This document shows positions 37,308 through 46,065 of a stretch of DNA of 64,000 nucleotides, in pieces. This DNA comes from an uncultured Acidobacteriota bacterium (GTDB lineage Bacteria; Acidobacteriota; Blastocatellia; RBC074): contig CADECP010000020.1 of NCBI GenBank assembly GCA_902825875.1, positions 42,526 through 106,525 of the forward strand. Direction: 5' to 3'. The notes under the pieces were generated by a model. That model did not search any database and was not told the origin of the DNA. It saw nothing but the letters and a program-made list of their open reading frames with translations. How positions within the stretch are numbered: position 1 is the first letter of the stretch; each line of letters starts with the position of its first letter. Position numbers and translations under genes: made by a program.

Positions 37308-39857
37308 TTATCGCCCGCGCATCGGAATCGGTGTGACGCGGTTTTCGCGCGCCGTCACCACGTCCAGCATCGAATGAAATTCGCTGCGATTTCGCAGGTT
37401 GTCCATGCCTTGAGCAATTGCATCGCCATAACTGCCGCGCGTGGTCAGCAGAGTGCTTTCCAGCGGAACCAGTTTGGCTTCGCGTATGTATTCCAGCACG
37501 ATGTCGTAAAACCGTTTCTCGAAATACCAGGCGTAACTCGGTTTGTACGGATCGCTTTCCCAGCCGCCGGACGATTTCAAATTGCTGCCGAATTCCGCCA
37601 TCTGCTCCATGAATTCCTGCCGATAAGAATCGCTGCGCCAGTACCCGACAAAGGCGTGCCCAGTCAGCAAAAACAACACCGGATACACTTCGATCAATTC
37701 CAGACACGAAGCCAGCAACAACGTCGTGTCAATGCAAGTCGCCCGTTTGGCATCGAAAATTTCCGACGGCGAACGCAATCGCTGCGAACGTTCGGTAAAA
37801 CTCGGCGGTGGATTGGTGTAACTGACGCTGTGGTCGTAAACGATGGCCGACCAGATGGCGCGGACTTGATAATCCAAATCTTCAGCGACGTCTTCGGGAT
37901 CATCCGCACCGTCAATCAAGCTCTGATACCCGTCAAAACCGGCGACCGGATCGTCGCGCAACGCCATCAAATATCGCTGGCCGGATTCAATAATGCGCCG
38001 CACAGCCGGATCACGCGGCAACACAAACGAAGGCAACCACGCAGTGTTCACGTCATCGTCGCGCCATTCATCCAGCGTCAGCAAAGTCACCGGATGCGTT
38101 TGCCTGTACAGTTCGTGATTGCCCCAGCGCAACTGAACGGACAAAGTCGTCCGCGCGCTTTCGCCGATTTCCGCCCAGGCTTTGCTGAGCAGCGGCAACC
38201 GAATCTTGTCCCGCAAATCCAGCGGCGAATCCATCACATCCCACGAAGCGGAGTATTCGGCTTTTTGATCGCCAACCTGCAACGCCACGTCTACTTCAAC
38301 GTGATTGACCGCGCGCACGTGCCATTTGTGGATCAGGAATTTTTTGAACAGCGGGCGTTCGTTGTGCAGCATCGAGTAGTTGATTGTCGCGCTCGGTTCG
38401 ATTTCGACAGGCAGCAAATTGCGCGCAGCGGCTTCGTCATTGGCAAATTCAGCGTCGTTCGGTTTGATGACGTTGGCTTTTTCGCGCCGCATCGCCAGTT
38501 CCAGATCGCCAAGCTCCGGCAATTTGAACGCTTCGTTTTTCTCGACTGAACTTTGCAAAAACGATTGCGCCGTCCACAGCACCACCCCTGTTCCGCTCAA
38601 CCCGCGTGGTTGAGCGCGCAGCATCTGACACGCCATGACGAACGCCGCCAGTAAATCCCATTTCGATGTTCGCCAGGCGTGATAGAAATTGCCGAAAAAC
38701 AATTCCGCCAATGCTTCGTCAAATTCATCCTGAAATCCGATGGCGGCGTCGGCTCCGCCCGCGACAATCATCGGGCCGATGCGCGCTGCCGAATGGTAGA
38801 TATTGCACGACACCAACAGCGGCTGTTTGGAATGGCCACCTGAATCGCCAAGGTTCAAAATCTTGCTGAGTGTTTCCGCCGAAACGGCTTCAATCTGCTC
38901 GTTCGTTCCTTTCATCAAAAAACCGTCGGTCAAACTTGCTTTCGATTGCCTGACGTTTTCCGCCGTTTCCTGCTCTTCTTCCGCCATCATTTCACGCGCT
39001 TTTTTCTCTGCTTTGCGTTCGGGCGGAGTCCAAATTTTCAAACTCACTCCCTGATGAGTATCCACGCCGGCCAGATGAACGATGTCCGGGCTTAGCTGGC
39101 GAATCTTATCGCTGACTTCAACCGGAGAATCGTTAAGACTGCGTTCGCCTTTCAGTCCCAAAGCGGCGCTTACCATGTCCCGCTCTGCTCCGAAGTTGGA
39201 AGTCTCGCGTACCTTTCCCGGCGCGCTAACCACCATCAACAAACTTTCCGGCGTTCGCCCGCCGGGCGTTCTGCTGCAATCCAAATGGCGAATGATCGTC
39301 AGCGGCTGACCTTGTCGTTTGGCGCTGGTGGCAGCGGTAATCAAATACTCCCACGGCAACACGCGCGCTTCCCAGCCAATTTTTTCTTTGATGAAAGGAA
39401 TGCTGACTTCGATGATGCGAGCTTTGGCCAGTTCAGCAATGGCGGCTTCGATGTCGGCTTCGATTTGTTTGGCAACGTCTTCGTCAATTCGTTTTTCGAT
39501 TTCTTCCGGCGCGCCTTCCTGACCGGTTTTCAACGTATCCTTGAGCGCAATGATTTCAGGAGATTTCAACAGGCTGGTTTTCAGCGCGTCCTTCACGTCT
39601 TCAGACGCCAGCCGCGCGCGCTCTTCGCGTTTTTCCAGATTGCCAGTCCACAAACTGCGATTGCGAACGACCGCGCGCCATTTCATCGCCACTTCCTGCA
39701 ACTTCCGATTGCTGCGAAAGCTGATGGCATAGCCCTGATCGGTTCGCAACGTGATTTTCACCCATTCGTCGTTTTTCGAATTTGCAGCTACGGGTTTGGG
39801 CAGTTTGTCTTTTTTTGAGATGGTTGGTTTGCCAGTAATTTTTGATGATTTCGGCAT
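37308..39857 (-). CDS. CHAT-domain protease-like protein with C-terminal transglutaminase-like domain
   Basis: An 849-residue cytoplasmic protein. Residues 1-150 are charged with helical segments. The CHAT (caspase-like) domain covers about 150-430: GWEARVLPWEYL, the catalytic-type H261 in DIVHLAGVDTHQG, C351 in LLVSCNIYHSAARI, and GGADAAIGFQDEFDEALAELFF. Residues about 480-620 form a beta-rich linker domain. Residues about 655-800 form a transglutaminase-like domain with C708 in RATCIDTTLLLA and H734 in LTGHAFVGYW. Two cysteine-protease-type active sites in one chain is unusual. With the lipase-like gene 16 bp downstream it forms a two-gene operon resembling conflict or programmed-death systems, where a CHAT protease activates an effector. 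Confidence 0.85.
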   Translation of the reverse strand: MPKSSKITGKPTISKKDKLPKPVAANSKNDEWVKITLRTDQGYAISFRSNRKLQEVAMKWRAVVRNRSLWTGNLEKREERARLASEDVKDALKTSLLKSPEIIALKDTLKTGQEGAPEEIEKRIDEDVAKQIEADIEAAIAELAKARIIEVSIPFIKEKIGWEARVLPWEYLITAATSAKRQGQPLTIIRHLDCSRTPGGRTPESLLMVVSAPGKVRETSNFGAERDMVSAALGLKGERSLNDSPVEVSDKIRQLSPDIVHLAGVDTHQGVSLKIWTPPERKAEKKAREMMAEEEQETAENVRQSKASLTDGFLMKGTNEQIEAVSAETLSKILNLGDSGGHSKQPLLVSCNIYHSAARIGPMIVAGGADAAIGFQDEFDEALAELFFGNFYHAWRTSKWDLLAAFVMACQMLRAQPRGLSGTGVVLWTAQSFLQSSVEKNEAFKLPELGDLELAMRREKANVIKPNDAEFANDEAAARNLLPVEIEPSATINYSMLHNERPLFKKFLIHKWHVRAVNHVEVDVALQVGDQKAEYSASWDVMDSPLDLRDKIRLPLLSKAWAEIGESARTTLSVQLRWGNHELYRQTHPVTLLTLDEWRDDDVNTAWLPSFVLPRDPAVRRIIESGQRYLMALRDDPVAGFDGYQSLIDGADDPEDVAEDLDYQVRAIWSAIVYDHSVSYTNPPPSFTERSQRLRSPSEIFDAKRATCIDTTLLLASCLELIEVYPVLFLLTGHAFVGYWRSDSYRQEFMEQMAEFGSNLKSSGGWESDPYKPSYAWYFEKRFYDIVLEYIREAKLVPLESTLLTTRGSYGDAIAQGMDNLRNRSEFHSMLDVVTARENRVTPIPMRGR

Positions 39858-39937
39858 ATCGGCTTCTCCTCGACTGACTGAAGAATTACAGCGTCGTCAT
39901 TCGACGAAAGCCGATATACCGGTAAAGCAAAACTGGG

Positions 39938-40582
39938 TCAAGGTTGGTTTGGCTCCTGGCTTTCCTGTCGCCGCAAAATCAGAAACGCGGCGATTCCGCC
40001 AACAATCATTCCGATCAAATCGCACTGCAAATCGTTCGGCGTGTCGTACGGTCCGTGAATCCGCATGCCCGGTTGCGGCCACATATATTTGTCGTCCCAG
40101 TATTCGATGACTTCGTAAAACCCTGAGATGGTGAACATCGTCGTGATGGCAAAAAACGTCACCACCCACAGCGGCAACCGATACCCGAACCGTTTCAGCC
40201 CTTCGTTCAACAGCCAGACAATCACCGGAGCCGTCAGTGCCGGAACCAGCGTGTGAGTGATTTCATCGTACTGGAGGTATTTGTATTTGGTGCTGTACCA
40301 GCCAAATAAATTGCCTAATCCGTCCAGCGCCACCGACGCATAAACCAGCGCCAGCAAGATGATCGGAATCTTCACGTCGAATCGCTGCTTAACGTAAAAC
40401 CAAATCGCCCCCAGCCACGCCACGCAAATCGGTGTGCTGTACCAGATTCGCAAATACGCCATGCGTAACAGAAAAACGGATCCCCACAACAGCAAACCGC
40501 CAACGATGACGGCGTCCAACAGTGTGAATGAAGAAGAATTGCCGGTTTCAGTTTTGTTGGGGCTAGAGATGACCTGGCTCAT
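39938..40582 (-). CDS. DUF2238/YjdF-like integral membrane protein
   Basis: A 214-residue membrane protein starting at ATG 40582, with AAAGGGAGAA upstream and a 4-base ATGA overlap with the gene above it. It has about six hydrophobic segments (for example LLDAVIVGGLLLWGSVFLL and VVTFFAITTMFTISGFYEVIE). The conserved pattern YDEITHTLVPALTAP, FYEVIEYWDDKY and DTPNDLQCDLIGMIVGG matches DUF2238. Function is unknown; coupling to the 571-residue membrane protein suggests joint insertion or work on a lipid-linked substrate. Confidence 0.7.
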   Translation of the reverse strand: MSQVISSPNKTETGNSSSFTLLDAVIVGGLLLWGSVFLLRMAYLRIWYSTPICVAWLGAIWFYVKQRFDVKIPIILLALVYASVALDGLGNLFGWYSTKYKYLQYDEITHTLVPALTAPVIVWLLNEGLKRFGYRLPLWVVTFFAITTMFTISGFYEVIEYWDDKYMWPQPGMRIHGPYDTPNDLQCDLIGMIVGGIAAFLILRRQESQEPNQP

Positions 40583-42294
40583 GAATTTCTCCCTTTGAAA
40601 ATGATGATTGAAAGTAACAATGCAATTGAAAGAATCGTCGCCCAATTGCCAAAACGGCGAATGGGCGTCGAACGATATTCCAGAATGATTCGATGTTCGC
40701 CCGCTGGCAGATCAACCAGAATGTTTTTGACTGCGCCTTCGCTGATTGGCACAGACTGGCCATCAACCGTCGCCGTCCATCCGGCGAAATTGCGCGTGCG
40801 AAATTGAAGTTGATCGGCGTCGTTCAAACTGACGCGAAGCCGGCGAAATTCCGGCGTCCAACGTTCGATGATGATCGAACCTTTCCCTGCCGCAAGCTGC
40901 ACCGGTTCCATCGGCGGATTGTCCCGCGGGCTTTCGCGCGGCAACGTGGCGTAATTGTAATGCTGCAAATTCGGCTCGAACGATTGCGCTCGCCACATCG
41001 GCCAGGCAACGTAATACCCGCTCATCGCCAACGTGCCAACCAGAATCAGCGCCGCTGCCAGCCTTCGCCAATCCGCAATCCGCAATCCGCAATCCGCAAT
41101 CGCCCCCGTCAGCATCGCCATTGCAAAACTGGTCAGTGTCAGCATTCGCCACGAATACACGCCGATTTCAATTTTTGGAATCCATCGGCCCAACGGCGCA
41201 GAAAACTTCGTCATCAAAAAACTGGCCAGCAATCCAACCGCAATCCACAACCAAACGCGATTGCGCCGCTCCTTGAACCTCAGCGCGACAGTCGAACCAA
41301 CGATGACCGCTATCAGGTTGAACGCCCAGATTCGATCCAGCCGAATGAAAAACGGATTGTTGACGCGGTCGTAAACCGTCTGGGAATAATCGAAAACATA
41401 GCTGGCGTGATAAGGCCAGACGCGCTGAACGTCGTCGCCGTTGACCAATCGCTGTTCGACAATCGCCGGATAAAAATAGGCCGCTGCCAACATTGAACCG
41501 AACATCAACGCGATAACGCACCAACTCGCTCCGCGCCACTTCTTTGCCCTGATTGCTGAAACAGCCAGACACGAACCGCATACCAACAAAAACTGATAGG
41601 CCGTCGGCGGATGCGTCCACAAAAATGCGCCAAAGCTGGCGGCCAACCCGGCGAAACTGATCCAACTTGAATTTCCTCTCTGCGCCGCCTTTGCGTTCTC
41701 TGCGCCTCTGCGGTGAATCAACCTTTCGGCAAACAGCTTTTCCGCAAATAGCAGGCACAACGGAATCCAAACAAAGCTGGTGAATTCCGAAATCGCGCCG
41801 CGCTGATATTGGTTCAGCAAGTGATAGGGCGCGAAGACGTAAACCGCCGCCGTCATCATCGAAGCTCCGCGCGAAAGCGATTGCCGCGCGTAAGCAGAGA
41901 TCGCCGCCGCCGAAGCCAGCATCGTCAGCCAATAAAATCCGGCCCAAGCTTTCAACCAATCGCGCGCGAAGAAGTAAACAGTCGAAGTCAGGTAATAAAC
42001 TCCGGGCGGATAAAAGCTGGTCGTCGGCGCTCCGTAACCGTGAGTGTTTTCGTCCCAGCGCGGATAGACGATGCCAGCGGAAAGGCTGCTCCAGAAAGCG
42101 TTCATCTGGTTGAAGTGCATCCACGAATCGTGCGTGACAGGCATCGCTCCGCCGCAGCATCCGATCTTTTGATCTTCACCGATGACGAAAAACGGCAGCA
42201 CTGCAATTGAAGTCATGACGACCAACACCGCCGCAATTGCCAGCCTTGTTTTCCATCTCCGATTGTTTGTGTCAGTAATGATGGTTGAAGTCAT
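40579..42294 (-). CDS. Polytopic membrane protein of the PTPS-related/GT-C-like type
   Basis: A 571-residue protein with about 10-12 membrane helices. It has the early motif HDSWMHFNQMNAFWSSL, then PRWDENTHGYGAPTTSFYPPGVYYL. That matches the 6-pyruvoyl-tetrahydropterin synthase-related membrane domain family, which despite its name resembles GT-C or YfhO-type glycosyltransferases. The C terminus has a small extracytoplasmic beta domain (WTATVDGQSVPISEGAVKNILVDLPAGEHRI). Two segments derive from repeat DNA in frame: the IHRRGAENAKAAQR stretch and the ADCGLRIADW stretch (see repeats at 41675 and 41070). Both fall in loops between helices. Confidence 0.7.
   Translation of the reverse strand: MTSTIITDTNNRRWKTRLAIAAVLVVMTSIAVLPFFVIGEDQKIGCCGGAMPVTHDSWMHFNQMNAFWSSLSAGIVYPRWDENTHGYGAPTTSFYPPGVYYLTSTVYFFARDWLKAWAGFYWLTMLASAAAISAYARQSLSRGASMMTAAVYVFAPYHLLNQYQRGAISEFTSFVWIPLCLLFAEKLFAERLIHRRGAENAKAAQRGNSSWISFAGLAASFGAFLWTHPPTAYQFLLVCGSCLAVSAIRAKKWRGASWCVIALMFGSMLAAAYFYPAIVEQRLVNGDDVQRVWPYHASYVFDYSQTVYDRVNNPFFIRLDRIWAFNLIAVIVGSTVALRFKERRNRVWLWIAVGLLASFLMTKFSAPLGRWIPKIEIGVYSWRMLTLTSFAMAMLTGAIADCGLRIADWRRLAAALILVGTLAMSGYYVAWPMWRAQSFEPNLQHYNYATLPRESPRDNPPMEPVQLAAGKGSIIIERWTPEFRRLRVSLNDADQLQFRTRNFAGWTATVDGQSVPISEGAVKNILVDLPAGEHRIILEYRSTPIRRFGNWATILSIALLLSIIIFKGRNS
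41070..41101 (-). repeat. AATCCGC heptamer tract inside a membrane-protein gene
   Basis: Four exact AATCCGC units (41070-41097) plus a partial unit. They encode the IADCGLRIADW segment in a loop of the minus-strand protein. The same heptamer occurs at 57243 in another gene. Confidence 0.85.
41675..41722 (-). repeat. Dispersed CACCGCAGAGGCGCAGAG-type repeat inside a membrane-protein gene
   Basis: On the minus strand this is the familiar CACCGCAGAGGCGCAGAG motif followed by AACGCAAAGGCGGCGCAGAG. It is a short repeat seen in many environmental bacterial genomes. It is translated in frame as HRRGAENAKAAQR. The membrane helices before and after are intact. Confidence 0.8.
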
Positions 42295-42387
42295 TGGGCG
42301 CGAATTCTGTCACACGAGATTCAGTCAGCAAAGAATTCACAGCAATCTTTATTCCGCTGCGTTTCTCACTCGAATACTTACACTTTG

Positions 42388-42422
42388 CCTGTCACCTGCA
42401 ACCTGTCACCTAACACCTGCCG
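42388..42422 (+). repeat. CCTGTCA-type degenerate heptamer array upstream of fumarase
   Basis: Five consecutive seven-base units, CCTGTCA, CCTGCAA, CCTGTCA, CCTAACA and CCTGCCG, about 90 bp before the fumarase start. No coding frame uses them. They could influence promoter spacing if unit number varies. Confidence 0.7.
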
Positions 42423-42510
42423 GACACCTGAAAGCTTTCGCCGACACCGGAAGCCGTGTGCTAAATTACGTCCGCATTTCTAAACTTCATTCAACTCAGA
42501 GGAAAAATTC

Positions 42511-44031
42511 ATGGACGCTTTTCGTGAAAGCATGCTGCAACTCATCACGCATACATCAACCAACCTGCCGCCCGACGTTCGCAGGGCGATGGCCAGCGCA
42601 ATGGGCGAAGAACAAGGCGGGCGCTCGCTTCAGGCTTTGAACGTAATCGCCACGAACATTGATATGGCTTGTGACAACGAAGGTCCGATTTGTCAGGACA
42701 CTGGCTGGCCTACGTTTGAGATCAAAACTCCGGTCGGGGCCAACCAGATCGTGATGAAACAGCAAATTAAAGAAGCCGTCGCCGAAGCCACCAAGCGCGG
42801 CAAGCTGCGAACGAATTCCGTCAATTCGCTGACCGGCGAAAACGCTTCAGACAATTTGGGACCAGGCACGCCAACCATGCACTTCGAGCAATGGGAAAGT
42901 GACGAAATCGAAGTGAAGCTGATTTTGAAAGGCGGCGGTTGCGAAAACAAAAACATTCAGTATTCGTTGCCAATGGAAATTCCACATTTGGGCAAAGCCG
43001 GACGTGATTTGGATGGCGTTCGCAAATGTTTGCTCCACGCCGTCTGGCAGGCTCAAGGGCAAGGTTGCAGCGCCGGAGCCATCGGCGTTTGCATCGGAGG
43101 CGACCGCGCGCAAGGTTACGTCAAAGCCAAAGAACAGCTCTTCCGTTTGCTGGACGACACCAACGAAATTCCAGAACTGGCCAAACTGGAAGATTACATC
43201 GTGCAGACTTCAAACACGCTCGGCATCGGAACGATGGGCTTCGGCGGAGGCGTGACGTTGATCGGTTGCAAGATCGGCGTGCTGAATCGGCTACCTGCGA
43301 GCTTCTTTGTTTCGGTGGCTTATGACTGTTGGGCGTTTCGGCGTTTGGGAGTCGTGCTTGACGCCAAGACTGGCGAAATCAAACGCTGGCTTTATCGAGA
43401 CGAAAAACAAACCGACATCAAAATGGCTCAAGGCGGCGGGTTTATCACAACCGGCAAAGAGAAAGTTCTGCGCGCTCCGCTAACCGAAGAACAAGTCCGG
43501 GAACTGAAAGTCGGCGATGTCGTATTGGTCAGCGGCGATATGTTCACAGGACGCGACGCCGTTCACGCTCATTTGATGAAGAACGATCCGCCGGTTGATT
43601 TGAACGGCTCGGTGCTTTACCACTGCGGCCCTGTGGTTTTGAAAGACGGCGACAAGTATCAAATCAAAGCCGCTGGCCCAACCACCAGCATCCGCGAAGA
43701 ACCGTATCAGGGCGAAATCATCAAACGTTACGGCGTGCGCGCTGTGATGGGCAAAGGCGGAATGGGCGCGAAGACTTTGGCGGCGATGAAAGAACATGGC
43801 GCGGTTTACTTGAACGCCATCGGCGGTGCGGCGCAGTATTACGCCAAATCCATCAACGAAGTGCTGGACGTGAACCTGCTGGAATTCGGCATCCCCGAAG
43901 CCATGTGGCATCTCAGCGTGACCGACTTCCCGGCAATCGTGACAATGGACGCTCACGGAAATTCGCTGCACGCCGATGTTGAGAAAGCTTCGGCGGCTGT
44001 GTTGGCCTCACTGAGCGAACCGGTGTTTTGA
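42511..44031 (+). CDS. fumA: Class I fumarate hydratase (iron-sulfur)
   Basis: A 506-residue fused alpha-beta class I fumarase that interconverts fumarate and malate in the TCA cycle. GAGGAAAAATTC precedes the ATG. Three Cys expected to bind the [4Fe-4S] cluster are visible in DNEGPICQDTG, LKGGGCENKN and QGCSAGAIGVCIGGDR. The substrate-binding GGGVTLIGCK and the beta half with LRAPLTEEQVRELKVGDVVLVSG, MFTGRDAVHAHLMK, GPTTSIREEPY and MGKGGMGA are intact. The sequence ends at residue 506, as usual. The gene stop touches the BrnT gene. Confidence 0.93.
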   Translation: MDAFRESMLQLITHTSTNLPPDVRRAMASAMGEEQGGRSLQALNVIATNIDMACDNEGPICQDTGWPTFEIKTPVGANQIVMKQQIKEAVAEATKRGKLRTNSVNSLTGENASDNLGPGTPTMHFEQWESDEIEVKLILKGGGCENKNIQYSLPMEIPHLGKAGRDLDGVRKCLLHAVWQAQGQGCSAGAIGVCIGGDRAQGYVKAKEQLFRLLDDTNEIPELAKLEDYIVQTSNTLGIGTMGFGGGVTLIGCKIGVLNRLPASFFVSVAYDCWAFRRLGVVLDAKTGEIKRWLYRDEKQTDIKMAQGGGFITTGKEKVLRAPLTEEQVRELKVGDVVLVSGDMFTGRDAVHAHLMKNDPPVDLNGSVLYHCGPVVLKDGDKYQIKAAGPTTSIREEPYQGEIIKRYGVRAVMGKGGMGAKTLAAMKEHGAVYLNAIGGAAQYYAKSINEVLDVNLLEFGIPEAMWHLSVTDFPAIVTMDAHGNSLHADVEKASAAVLASLSEPVF

Positions 44032-44039
44032 GAGACAAC

Positions 44040-44315
44040 GTGAGAATTCGTTGGGACGAGCCAAAACGGCAATTGGTGTTGAACAATCGAGGCATTGACT
44101 TCGCTCACCTCGGTGAGCTGTTGAACTGGCCTTATGTTGAAGATCGTAGAAACGATGACCCTGAACAATTCAGGATCGTCGGCTTTGCTGGCGGGCAACT
44201 AACCACATTCATCGTCGAGTACCGCCAGGATCAACTCGACGAATACATTTGGGTGGTGACGGCCTGGCATTCCACCAAACAAGAGCAAAAAGCGTATGAA
44301 CAAGAAACACAGTAA
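44040..44315 (+). CDS. brnT: BrnT-family ribonuclease toxin
   Basis: A 91-residue BrnT protein. I choose the GTG at 44040 because the protein then begins MRIRWDEPKRQLVLNNRGIDF, the canonical BrnT start; a TTG at 44028 overlapping the fumarase stop is the alternative. The barrel core (DRRNDDPEQFRIVGF, LTTFIVEYR, WVVTAWHSTKQEQ) is normal. It overlaps the antitoxin gene by 20 bases. Placement 8 bases after the fumarase stop is unusual and may couple its translation. Confidence 0.85.
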   Translation: MRIRWDEPKRQLVLNNRGIDFAHLGELLNWPYVEDRRNDDPEQFRIVGFAGGQLTTFIVEYRQDQLDEYIWVVTAWHSTKQEQKAYEQETQ

Positions 44316-44583
44316 AAACGATAAGCCAATGGACATCGAAGAAATCGCCGAACAAGCTGAGCAAGGCATAGATGTATCGAGCCATTTCAGTGGGCAACAC
44401 TTGGCCAAACAATTTGTCAGCATAGATTTTCCACTGGAACTTTTGCAGGCCATTGATGCTGAATGCAGGCAAGTCGGCGTCACCAGACAAGCCTGGATCA
44501 AGCTGGCTTGCGATGAGCGGCTGCGGCAGATTCGAGTAGGGCGAGTTGCTTATTTGCCAACTGAAATCGAAAAAGCCGCTTGA
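44296..44583 (+). CDS. brnA: BrnA-family antitoxin
   Basis: A 95-residue BrnA protein with a ribbon-helix-helix: FVSIDFPLELLQAIDAECRQVGVTRQAWIKLACDERL. An acidic N-terminal stretch (MDIEEIAEQAEQGIDVSSHF) is followed by AKQF, where the strand begins. It binds BrnT, and normally the operator, to repress the pair. The 20-base overlap with the toxin gene is typical. Confidence 0.85.
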   Translation: MNKKHSKNDKPMDIEEIAEQAEQGIDVSSHFSGQHLAKQFVSIDFPLELLQAIDAECRQVGVTRQAWIKLACDERLRQIRVGRVAYLPTEIEKAA

Positions 44584-44643
44584 GAAATCTGCAATTCACC
44601 ATTTGTTGTCAAAACTTGTTGTTCGTAAAAACTGGAGAAACCA

Positions 44644-46038
44644 ATGAAACGACCTCTCTCAAACTCTCTCGCAGCAATTCTGTTGTTCGTTGCTTTGGCT
44701 GTTCAAGCAGCAGCGCAAGCTCCGGCCAACGACTTAACGTCGGCCATCAATCAGGAAATGGAAAAGATGTTCAAAGCGAACGACCCCGGCGCGGCGGTTA
44801 TCGTCGTCAAAGAGGGGCAGGTCGTTTTTCGCAAAGGTTACGGGATGGCCAATCTGGAACTCGGCGTGGCGATTGAGCCGGATATGATTTTCCGCATCGG
44901 TTCAATCACCAAACAGTTCACGGCGGTTTCAATCCTGATGTTGATGGAACAGGGCAAGCTGAGTCTTTCGGACGAAATCACCAAGTTCCTGCCCGATTAC
45001 CCTACGCAAGGCCACAAAATCACCATCGAACATTTGCTGACTCATACTTCCGGCATCAGAAGTTACACCGGAATGAATGAATGGCGTCCGCTGTGGCGCA
45101 AGGATTTGAAGCTGACCGAACTGATTGACATCTTCAAAAACCAGCCGATGGATTTCGCTCCGGGCGCGAAGTGGAGTTACAACAACTCAGGCTTTGTGCT
45201 GCTGGGCGCGATTGTAGAAAAAGTTTCGGGCCAGAGTTACGCAGACTTTGTCGAAAAAAACATTTTCGCGCCGCTGGGCATGAAGCAATCGTTTTACGAC
45301 AACACACAACGCATCATTCCTCGCCGCGCTGCCGGGTATTCACGAAACGGCAGCGGTTACGCCAACGCCGAATATCTGAGCATGTCGCATCCGCACGCGG
45401 CTGGTTCGCTGATGTCCACGGTGGATGATTTGGCGAAATGGGACGCGGCGCTTTACACCGAAAAACTGGTCAAACAGGATTCGCTGAAAAAAGCCTGGAC
45501 GGCGTTTGTTTTGAATGACGGCAAACCAACTACTTACGGTTATGGTTGGGGCGTCAACACGCTGCAAGGCATGCAAATGATTACGCATTCAGGCGGCATC
45601 AACGGTTTCACGTGCGATGCCGTGCGGCTGCCGGAAACTCGTGTTTACGTGGCCATCCTCACCAACCGCGAAGGCGGCGCTGGCAACCTGACCAAAAAAT
45701 TCGCAGTGCTCGCCAGCGGAAAAGAATGGCAGGAGCCTGCCGCCAAGCCTGCTGCACCTTCTGCCCCGATCGCCAAAGTTGATCCGGCGTTGTTTGACCG
45801 TCTGACTGGTGATTATGAATTGATGCCCAACTTCATACTGACCATCACCAAAGAAGGCGACAAGTTGATGGGTCAGGCGACAGGCCAATCAAAGCTGGAG
45901 TTGCAGCCGGAATCGGCGACGAAATTCAACGTGCCTTCGGCCAGCGCGCAAATCGAATTCGTGATTGAAGGCGACAAAACCACCAGCTTGATCCTGTTGC
46001 AAGGCGGCCAGAAACTGCCTGCAAAGAAAATCAAATAG
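44644..46038 (+). CDS. Secreted serine hydrolase (class C beta-lactamase family)
   Basis: A 464-residue exported hydrolase. Signal peptide: MKRPLSNSLAAILLFVALAVQAAAQ. The active-site motifs are S87-I-T-K90 (GSITKQFTAVSIL), the YNN triad near residue 179 (WSYNNSGFVLLG) and HSGG near 319 (MITHSGGINGF). The C-terminal about 100 residues (DPALFDRLTGDYELMPNFILTITKEGDKLMG) form the beta-barrel-like domain common in such D-alanyl or ester hydrolases. It probably acts on peptides or esters rather than on beta-lactams. It is followed closely by an S9 peptidase gene (27 bp), suggesting a degradative transcription unit. Confidence 0.88.
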   Translation: MKRPLSNSLAAILLFVALAVQAAAQAPANDLTSAINQEMEKMFKANDPGAAVIVVKEGQVVFRKGYGMANLELGVAIEPDMIFRIGSITKQFTAVSILMLMEQGKLSLSDEITKFLPDYPTQGHKITIEHLLTHTSGIRSYTGMNEWRPLWRKDLKLTELIDIFKNQPMDFAPGAKWSYNNSGFVLLGAIVEKVSGQSYADFVEKNIFAPLGMKQSFYDNTQRIIPRRAAGYSRNGSGYANAEYLSMSHPHAAGSLMSTVDDLAKWDAALYTEKLVKQDSLKKAWTAFVLNDGKPTTYGYGWGVNTLQGMQMITHSGGINGFTCDAVRLPETRVYVAILTNREGGAGNLTKKFAVLASGKEWQEPAAKPAAPSAPIAKVDPALFDRLTGDYELMPNFILTITKEGDKLMGQATGQSKLELQPESATKFNVPSASAQIEFVIEGDKTTSLILLQGGQKLPAKKIK

Positions 46039-46065
46039 TCGTTCCAAAATTGAAAGAGGATTGCC

